A DNA stretch of 64,000 nt from Endomychus coccineus. Its lineage: Eukaryota; Arthropoda; Insecta; Coleoptera; Endomychidae. The stretch spans positions 34,998,581 through 35,062,580 of the forward strand of contig OY294071.1 in assembly GCA_958510875.1 (NCBI GenBank). The letters are read 5' to 3'. Positions 1 through 10,100 of this stretch are shown here, one piece after another. The stretch's first letter is position 1, and every line of letters starts with the position of its first letter. Below the pieces are notes generated by a model. The model was not told the DNA's origin. It searched no databases and worked only from the letters and a program-made list of their open reading frames with translations. Made by a program: the position numbers and the translations under genes.

Positions 1-614
1 TTCAGAAGAACGCAATTTTCTTCTAATTATGTATACGTTTAATAATAAAATAGGAAGTTGATTGTCGTTATGCATCATACTCAAGAATCGTAGATAAGAA
101 ATATTATAAGAGCTGTGAGATGAGAAATCCTTCAAATGTACTAGGTTTTATATTCCTTGAAGGATCAGGTATCAGTGAATATTACGAATACAATATATCA
201 CGTTAAGTCTCATCGAAACTACAGAGGGCGCTTTACCCTATAAACATTTAAATGAACATAATTCCCGTTCCCGATAACTTTACATAGGTTTGGGAACCCT
301 ATATATCCATTCCATCAAAACAGTATGTTCTGGATGTTTTATGATATAAATAACTGATGCTTATTAGCTGCTTCAGCTTTGAGATTATTTTATCCAGTAT
401 AATATTTCAAACAGGAATAATAATCTACAATTGCGTTTACTTGAGATCCTCATGATTTTTTATGCCTATATTCAATAATTGTTTGACAGGAAATAAGAAT
501 AATTTAATGAATTCCATCTGAACTTTTCATTTTAATCAATAACATAGTATTGCTGCATCAAGAACCTACCAGATGAACTAACACTTTCAATCATAACATG
601 TTATTTAAAATTAG

Positions 615-1382
615 CAATTGGAATTGAAGCAGTTCAGTATATGGATAAAGGTCAATACGTTCCTGATGATCTCATGGTAAATTTCATAGTAGGCGAAATA
701 AATCAAGTAAACAACAAGGGTTGGTTACTAGATGGTAAGTGAAATAACATTGCTTTACAAGATGTATTTGTGATACATTTCTAGGCTTTCCACGTACCCT
801 TCAACAAGCTCAAGCTCTTTGGGCTACTGAGAAGCTAGATGTTGCTTTAAACCTTGTTGTGCCTTTTGACGTTATAATAGAACGTGTGAAAGGACGCTGG
901 GTTCACTTACCTAGTGGAAGAGTATATAACACTGATTTTAATGCTCCTAAAATTCCTGTAAGTCTAAGCTTAAGTAGATTACTAACTCTTTGAATAACAA
1001 TGTAGAGGATTTCTCAGAAATAAGTATTAAAACGTCTTGGGATATGAATACTTACCGATTTATTTTTTGATATTCACTCCCGAGCTACCTACTTGATAGA
1101 ACATTAGTTTATTAATGTTTTCATTAATACGTATGTAGCTTTTAGGGGAAAGATGACATAACAGGTGAGCTTCTTGTTCAAAGGGAAGACGACAAACCGG
1201 AAGTGGTTCTAAATAGATTGGAACAATATGATAAACTTACCAGACCAGTAACTGAATTCTACAGGGAACTTGGGATTTTGAAAGAATTCGAAGGAAGAAC
1301 ATCCGACGAAATTTGGCCGGAAGTAGCCGAAGCACTCACAGCCCTCACACAACCAATCAAGCAACAACAAAACAAGTTGTAA
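615..1382 (+). CDS. Adk3: Adenylate kinase 3/4-like (GTP:AMP phosphotransferase, mitochondrial), 3' exons
   Basis: Three exons join in phase: 615-734, 785-957 and 1146-1382 (stop TAA at 1380-1382). The introns are short, 50 and 188 bp, with GT-AG ends. The protein carries the adenylate kinase signatures PDDLM, GWLLDGFPRT (NMP-binding/core), RWVHLPSGRVYN (start of the LID) and GELLVQREDDKPE. The LID is the short type without four zinc cysteines, and the match is to the AK3/AK4 family. These enzymes move phosphate between GTP or ATP and AMP in the mitochondrial matrix. The P-loop exon (GxPGxGKGT) is not present, so the 5' end lies left of the window. The first exon here starts after an AG at 613-614 with two bases completing a split codon. 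The gene converges on ATG4. AK3 versus AK4 cannot be settled from this part. Confidence 0.9.
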
Positions 1383-1421
1383 AACATGTACATATATTTT
1401 CTTAAGTTTACAATCAATTCA

Positions 1422-1427
1422 AATAAA
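1422..1427 (+). promoter_or_regulatory. Candidate polyadenylation signal of Adk3
   Basis: AATAAA lies about 40 bases after the Adk3 stop codon, which is a usual spacing for a short 3' UTR. It is the first such hexamer downstream. Inferred from position only. Confidence 0.45.
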
Positions 1428-4180
1428 GCAAAATCGATAAGACAATAAATAGATTACGTACATAATTCAAAGTAAATCTCATAGAATTTATATTCAATAG
1501 AATTTACAGCCATAAAATAATATATATATACACATGATTCAAACATTGTATAAACTTCAACTTTATTTGACTTCATCAACAATTTATATTATAAAACTTA
1601 AGAAATGAAAATGAGATTGAGTCACGAGTCTTTTGGGATGGCGTTATGTTAATTGAAGGAATGATTGATTTATAGATGATCTAACTAATAACTAAATGAT
1701 TATTTGGTCTGTTTATTATTTACATCAAATATTCGGCCCGCGAGTAATTAAACAGTTAAAGGAAGGGAACAAATTGTGATTTTTCATTTTTTCGAATAGA
1801 ACATTTGTTTCCTGAATGTTGTGTACTCCAAATTATCAATTAGCGTGTTTTGTTCTGAACTAAACTACTGAATAGTAAGTAGCTTATGAATAAATTAGGA
1901 AGTTATCAAAGACATTTACAAGATGCCCTAAACAGACAAAGTACACGTTCAAGATCATACCATACAAGTAAATGCTCATATAAGTATATTCTAGAATTTT
2001 GGAAAGGCTTATGTTCCACACGAGCGAAAGTTTGGAATATGCCATTCCAAACATGTTAGTAAACTATATTTTCTCTAACAAGATTTTATTGGTTAACAAT
2101 AATAATTTTATTAAACTTATCCTTGTCTAGGACAAAGGTCGTCAAATGATCGCTGTGATCCAACAAGGCGTGGACCAAGATAATTAATTATTTCAAGAAA
2201 GCAGCTAGACCGTTTCCGATTGGTCGAAAGCAGTGATAGAATATAGTCTCTTAGAATGATATATGTTACAATCTAATTTTTGATCATAGAATAGATATTT
2301 TCTAAAAGCGTGTTAGAGAAAGATATATTTGTTGTTGCAAAATGACCAACATGTTCTTGATTATCTGCCTTGTAATTTGGGACCACCAAATCTTTAACGA
2401 AAACAATGATGTAAATCGTAGTATTTTTCCGAAAATGTGGTCAGGCTTGACCCGCAGGGAATATTTGACAACTTCGCAAGTAGAAGCTATTGAGCCGTGA
2501 ATTCATTAAAGCTTTAAGTATAATAACAACACATTTCAATAACAGAATTAAATATTTTTCATTCTAAAGTTTCGCGAAATATTTTCCGAAAATTTATTTA
2601 TTCGAAGAATTGTATCTTTATGAAATATGTTGATGTCATTTCTATATTCCACTAGATTATACGCTCACACAAACACTTGATTAAAATTTATTTCTAAATT
2701 ATTGATTGAGATTGCCTGTATTTTAATCTTTTACACCACTTAGCAGTTAAAAAAATACAATTAGTGTGACTTCTTGATGCTAAATTTCTATAATTGTTGA
2801 CTAAAATTAAAATATTCATAAATTATATGCAGGAACATATCTCTCTTAATTCGTTATAATCTTTGGCCACATAAAATGTTGACAGAGGAATGGAAAGTTC
2901 TTTTTCAAAAAAGATCACCCGGGAAGTTGAAAAATTGGAACTTATATTCCTAGAAGAACGATGTGCCATTTTGTGAATATTAATTCATTAAAATGATCAA
3001 ATGTGGGATTTTATATTTTAGAATTAATTCATATATTTCCAAAATTGTGATTTATTAATTTGAGTTAAAACACCATCGAATTAAAAATTTTCACTCTGTG
3101 ACTGCTAAATTGGCAGCCGGGGATGCATCTGTGATTTGAAGGCGTTACCTATGGTTCAAGCTGGCGATCAAATTATACTGCATCCCCAACGGGCGCTAAA
3201 TTTCATCTTCACGTAGTTGCAACTTGCCTAAAAATTAATGAAATAGAAAATAGCATTTCAAGTAAAGTTTGAATTTAGCGCTGTAATGCAAGAACCCGCT
3301 GGGGACGCTACGAACGCGTGTCATACGGTTTTTACTGCAGTCTAAAAGCGACTAATAGAAGTAAATAAACTAAGCAAATAGATTGAATTCGAATCACCCC
3401 GAATATATTTTTCAACTAAAATTAATCATAATTCTAGAGTTTCGATGTTAACTACGTGTAAATCATTCAAATTGTTAAGTAAAATGGAGAAAACACAAAT
3501 CTTCACTTTAATAACAATTGTTCCACCTCACAATGGCATCATTGAGGTCAGAGAATAATTCATTTTGAGGTACTACTACATGCGGGGGTCCTACTGTGCG
3601 GTGATACAATTGTATTATTGTTAAAGGGTAAATTAATGTTTTATTCACATTTCACTGTTTAATCACTTACTTTCTACTGGGAAATCTGCCGAAAAAAAAT
3701 TGCAATGACTAGAAACAATAATACCTATAAATATAGGTATTCTGCATATAAGCAAAAATTTTATTTCTTTGAAATATGACAGTACCGCAATCAGCGGCAT
3801 ACGCATGCGTCTGGTATTCTTCCCCTATGATAGTGTTACATTTTCATAATGCATATACGTTTTGCTAAGACCAGTTCGAAACACAGATGCTGGAACGATC
3901 ACTTGGTTTTGACAGGTGTAAGATGTTACACCTGTCAAAACCAAGCATGCAGCGAAACGTGCTGTCCCGGTAATTGGTCAAAACCAAATGATCGGAAAAC
4001 TATCTAACATATGTGCTTCGAATTGTCCTGCTTGATACAAATCATTCAACCATCGAACACGAGAAATTTACTAACGAAACGATAATTTTCAGTCGTTTGG
4101 AACTTGAGAATCTGAATAATAACTGACTTTTTGATAATCTAAATAGTAATAGGAACTAAGTAAAAAAAATTAGAGATACT
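1428..4180. other. Intergenic region between the convergent Adk3 and ATG4 genes
   Basis: AT-rich DNA with no open frame resembling a protein. It should hold both 3' UTRs and terminators. TTTATT (AATAAA on the minus strand) occurs near 3637 and 3759 and could serve ATG4. A GC-richer patch at about 3110-3330 looks like an old repeat but has no end I can define. A perfect 20-bp hairpin sits at 3902-3945 and is listed separately. Confidence 0.6.
3902..3945. repeat. Perfect 20-bp inverted repeat (hairpin, 4-base loop)
   Basis: Arm CTTGGTTTTGACAGGTGTAA at 3902-3921 is followed by the loop GATG and the exact reverse complement at 3926-3945. A third partial inverted copy of the arm (TGGTCAAAACCAAATGATC) lies at about 3976-3995, so this looks like a remnant of a small foldback element. 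It lies downstream of both convergent genes. Confidence 0.8.
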
Positions 4181-7100
4181 CTAAACAATTTCGAAATCTT
4201 CTGTCTCTCCATCATCTGCTTCAGTGCTGCTGTACGAATATTCGAAATCCCTCGGTGGTAGTTTCTTTGGAGAGGTGCTTGCATCTTTACTAAAACCTGT
4301 ACTAAAAACAAAGAGAGGATAATCTAGTCCCAAGTTGTTGGACTTTCCTGGAGGGACAACTAACTGTAACAAAAATAGAACAATGAGTACCGTTCACTAC
4401 TATATCACAGCTTAAACATGTCTGTGACTACACCACAGATTAGGTATAAATGTGACACCCAAGAAATACAGGGTAGTTTCATTGACCTTGAGTAGAGGAT
4501 ACCTTTAAATGAGTTACGACTTGGTTTTCAATTCAAATGATTCTGTATACACGTTTCCCCAAATTTGATGGCATTAAATGAGAATTTTACGACTGTGTGT
4601 CGTAATTGTAAAGATACCTGATCTGTGACTATACCTGATCAAGCTTCGTATATGCGTAATTATTATCCTTATGCACTAAAAATACTATTAAAGTACTAAG
4701 AACCGGAGTAAGCTTGGTAGCTGAAAGGTCCTTAGTACTTTAATAGTAGTATTTTTAATGGATAAGGGTGATTATTTCTTCTTAATGTTAAAGTGTATCC
4801 ACTCTTTTAGTGTATTCGTATAAACGTTGTTATTCTTCAAATGTAACTTACCGACTGAGCAGTCTCTAATAAGCTGAAAAAATCATCTTTGGTTGCGCAA
4901 TAGAAGCCTATACAACATGAAGGATCCATTTTGCTTATATGCATTTTTCTTGGAGATCTACAGTGAAAGCTTGATAGTGCAAAATCCGGTGCCCATACAT
5001 CTACGACTTCTTGACAGTAATGAGGATCTAAGTGAATCAACTTGTCATCTGTAAGTTCAACAATTCAACGGTAATATTTCAAGAAGTGAATATTACTATG
5101 ATAAAAAAAACTAAATCATACTCAATAATGTATTTAAACAATAACATATCTTTCCATGAATCATTAAATTACTGTTAAAATAGTATCTTATCTATAGAAG
5201 ATAAATTTTACATTAAATTCCAATTATGAATCAGACATAAATTGGAATACCTGAGTGACTCGAGCATCAATTAATAAATTTCCTAATCCTTCAGTCTATA
5301 AATGTAAAAATCACAAATTATTCTTAATACTGGTAAATAATGATAGCCCTTCCTCTGTGCGATTATGATCTGCCATTTTTAAAGACGAGCATGAAGGACC
5401 ATATAGAAATGGGTTTTGTAGAAAACCATGAAATAAATTGCTTCCAGAGATATAAATTATATAAAAATGATTCTTGACCGAGGTATAAATTATATGTAAA
5501 CTTTTGGGAAATAGTTACACATGTCTACTATATTTTCTTCTTTACGTACGTTTCGGTATCGCGACCATCATCTGAAGACGTTTGAAAACTAATTAACATC
5601 AACTAAAGCGCGAGATTTACTTAAACTAATTTTACTAAGCACTAATTTTAATTAATTCTCGCGCTTTTCTCGATGTTAATTAGTTTTCAAACGTCTTCTG
5701 ATGATGGTCGTGTGACCGAAACGAGCGTAAAAACGAAGAAATATAATTTACAGAAGTGTCAATGTGACCTATTTTCGAAAATTGAATATAATCAGCCATT
5801 ACGTGATCCATTCTAAACTGAAATAAAATAACTATTCTTCTTCAAACAAATATCACAAAGTACTTTTGTGTACTTAGTACTACTTATAGGAAATGCAGAG
5901 AGAAGGAAGAAACTGCATCTCCTGTACCAATGTCCAGCATTAGCATCCCTCAGGCACCGACACTTCGGAGAATCAAAACTGCTATCAGAAGAACTTATGG
6001 AAGCCAGCGCTTGCAATATTCTGGGTTTCTGGCGGCCACAAACCTGCTAGAATAGATAGACTTCTGACCATGGGGCGCACAATGGGCCCAACTAAGTGGC
6101 CTGAGTGCCCTTGGAGCTTAAGTCTCCCCCCCCCCTCAAATGATAATGATGGAGTACTTTGTAATATTTGTTTGGAAAAGCTGTATATTAAAATCGCGGA
6201 TTTTTCGTTACAAAATCATGATTCTACCTGAAAATGAATAATGTTTGTCATTGATCCAAATAGATCTACTTACGACGTACGATATTACTAGAGGTTGAAA
6301 TGTAACATTATCTTTCAAACTCACCTTGAAAACCAACGAAATATAAGGAATGTTTTGGGCGTCCGCCTATTATTCCCACACATTGTTTCAAACTGAAAAG
6401 TGCCGTTAAACAAGGTGCATATATCGCATTAAATTTTTCCACCCCCAAGCGGACAGGAATCAGAAGAATCAGAGATTTCCATTTATCATCTACACCAGTG
6501 CATTCATTTAGAACATCACCAATATAAACTACAATCGGATAGTTAGTGCATATTTTATATGATGTAGTGTATTCTTTTGTTAACTTACCTGTACAATTTT
6601 GAGCCACGCTAACGTTTATTGTATCAAATTCGTAATTTTCCTCGGAAGCTAGTCTCACAGCTTGCCTACAAAAACATTTGTACTCATATAATATTCCAAC
6701 TGAATCATTGGTTTACATTTTCAACTAACAATTAAACCGCCAGACTATAAGAAGAGATGGAATCCCCATCTCAGACCTGCTAATTTCCGAAATTTCGCAC
6801 CATTAGATCTTAATTCCAGAATTTTGGCGTTTATAAGTGTAATGTAAATTCAATGGTGGAAGTGATAATTTATCATATTGATATAATAACATGAAACACT
6901 TTTACTTTGTTTTTTATCACATAGATTATAGAAACAAATGGTGACTATAGTTTCGACACTAGCGTGTGTCATCTTCAAATGATACTAATGTATGGAAATA
7001 TGAATAATCATGGTAGTACAGTCATTTAAAGATTTTATTTCGGAATATCTTTGAACAGTTGATCTTTGTCTGAAACTTGCTGCAAAATGTTTTTGATGTC

Positions 7101-10100
7101 ATAAGAATCATTGGTCACCCAGTCTCACCATGGGAAATTGGCACAACAATTGTTTTATTAACAAATTGACCGTTTATAAACAATTTAAATTGACAAATTT
7201 TCCAGTTCCCGAAAAAATTATTATTTTGAGGCAGAAATACCCCTCGGGGGTTTTTGGTGTCTGTAATTACGATTCCGAAGTCAAAAATAACATAATTATT
7301 ATTCATCATCACCTGGAAATTGGCCAATTGGCACCGGAAGTTGATGATATTTAACATAATTTATACCTTTTTCTTGCAAAAAATAAACTCAATTGGTATT
7401 TTTGAGCTATCAATCTCTATACCAAATTCAAAGATAACGAGAGCATTCATAATCGCCCAGAAATTGGCCAATTAGAACCGGAAATTGATGGAATTTACCA
7501 AAATTTAGACCTTTTCTTGCAAAAAATGGATTCAATCTAGCTAACAATCAGTATACCAAATTCAAAGATAAAATATCAATCTATAACAGTCCGTAAATTG
7601 ACCAATTGGAACCGGAAGTTGATGAAGTGCATAAGATTTGATGCTGTTTCATATTCCTATGACATTAAAAAAATCAGTAATAATCATATTTTAATGATAA
7701 TATACACCGTTTGAGGACAATGAATAAATAAAAAGTTTTAGTTACTTATTATTATTATTTTTACATTCGGTATAATGATTGCTAGCTCAAAAAAACCAAA
7801 TGAGTCCATTTTTTGCAAGAAAAAGGTATAAATTATGTTAAATATTATCAACTTCTGGTGCCAATTGGCCTATTTCCAGGTGATGATGAATAATTATGTT
7901 ATTTTTGACTTTGGAATCGTAATTACAGACACCAAAAATCCCACAATTTTTTTGGGATCTGGAAAATTTGCTAATTTAAATTTTTAAACGGTCAATTTGT
8001 TAATAAAACAATTGTTGTGCCAATTTCCCATGGTGAGATTGGGTGACCAATGATTCTTAGGACATCAAAAACATTTTGCAACAAGTTTCAGACAAAGATC
8101 AACTGTACAAAGATATTCCAATAGTTGCCGTTTTCGTGTCTACAATGACAGTACGGCGTTCGACGACTAGCGCACAAAGCCTCTTAAAGCCGCTAGGGTC
8201 AGTATACGACTAGCGCACGAGCTACCTGCGGTATACCTACCTACCGGCGACCTTTTTTATGCCCTCAAAAAATGTACTTTTTTTTTGCAAATCCATTTTT
8301 TTCTTTAATTAATCAAATAATAATAAAAAGATGACTTCAGACCACTTTGAATTTTTTTTCTAACTTAAGTCAAACTCATATTATATACATTACATTTGAC
8401 TCAAGTCAAACTCATATTATACGTTGATATATATAATACAAAATACATATGTACATATGTACTTTAATAGTTATATGGTTCCACCGTATAAATAGTAATT
8501 TCATAAACTTTTTTGTAACATTTTCAATTTTACTTTTATAATGTTTTTTTACTCTGTTTTCGAGGGATTGGATGATGCAAAATGATAAGATTTCTACTCC
8601 AGACAACGACCAGGGCCGGATTAACACTATGAGGGGCCCTAAGCACAACAGATTTTGCCCCCCCCTTTTTTTTAATTACTCTTTATTCATAGAATAAAAT
8701 AATTTGTAGAGTAATATAATGCTCTAAAGCGTGGAGAAGGTTATTGCCAGGAAAATAAGTACATAAATGAATATTTACACTATTAGTACGTCTTCTTAAT
8801 TTGACATAATATACAATGCGTAACTACATCAATCACTTACAATTGCACTTTTGGAAACTTATCCGCTGAATGATTCGCTTATATCTTACTGACTTAGAAC
8901 AATCCTTTCCTGCACTTTCTAGCCGCAAAATCTTTTATCAGGTCATTGAAACTGATTCGACGCAATACATCAGCTTCCATGCACAGTAGTGCAAGCGAGT
9001 CTAACCTATCCTGTCGCATATTTGTCGTCAAAGGGTTTTTAATGCGTTTTAACTTGCCACTGTACTGCACTTCCAAGATGAAGAGTAGTTATAAGCGCGA
9101 ATTATTCGCCTTTTACCAGTCGTTAGGCATACGCAAACTTTTATATTCCAGTAATTTCTTTACTTCGTTATTTTTTCCCAGAAAAATTGTCATTATTAGT
9201 TTTTTAATTTTTAATTTTTACAATTTCCGCGGGGCCCCCGAAATGTCGGGGCCCTAAGCTATAGCTTAGTCAAGCTTATGCTATAATCCAGCACTGACAA
9301 CGACAGTATGGTCCTTATCAACGATCCTGTCAATCAATTTATAGTTTTTGGAACTATTCCAAGTCTTCAGTTTTTATGTCAAATGAGAACGATTTATATG
9401 GATGACACATTTGAATATTGTGTCCAACATTTCAAGCAACTTTTCACCATCCATGGGGTGAAAAACAACAATTACATACCGTTGTTATTTTGTTTGTTAT
9501 CAAACAAAGAAAAAATAACATATGCTATTTTATTTCAACAATTGATAAATGTTGGGAATATCGCTGGCTATTTTTTCCATACAAGGTTGTTGTGGATTTT
9601 GAATATGCAATACAAGACTCATTGAGATCCCGTTGGCCTGGGTTGATAATCCATGGCTGTTTATTCCATCTCACCTAGGCATTGTTCAGGAAAATTCAGG
9701 AATTTGGTCTCGTTCGAGAATACAAGAATAACCAATCTGTGATTGGAATGTGGCTCAGATGGACATTTGGCATACCATTTTTAAGACCAGACGAGGTACA
9801 AGAGGCTTATCGTATCATGGAACCGTATGTTGGTTATTTTCCACAATTGCAAACAACATTTTTAATGTGGGCTAGGGCGGTCACAACCCCGCAAAAACAC
9901 AGAGTGGAAATGTTAATGTATATAATGAGTTTGACTTAAGTTAGAAAAAAAAATTCAAAGTGGTCTGAAGTCATCTTTTTATTATTATTTGATTAATTAA
10001 GGAAACAAATTGATTTGCAAAAAAAAGTAAATTTTTTGAGGGCATAAAAAAGGTCGCCGGTAGGTAGGTATACCGCAGGTAGTTCGTGCGCTAGTCGTAT

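Noticed and set aside
1..614. Search for the P-loop exon of adenylate kinase
   Set aside because: No GxPGxGKGT-type coding sequence in any frame; the 5' exons must lie outside the window.
7115..8125. Overlapping frames on both strands around 7115-7357
   Set aside because: They are mirror products of the foldback arms and show no family similarity.
8412..8648. 78-residue minus-strand frame
   Set aside because: It crosses the MULE/hAT boundary and has no similarity to either transposase.
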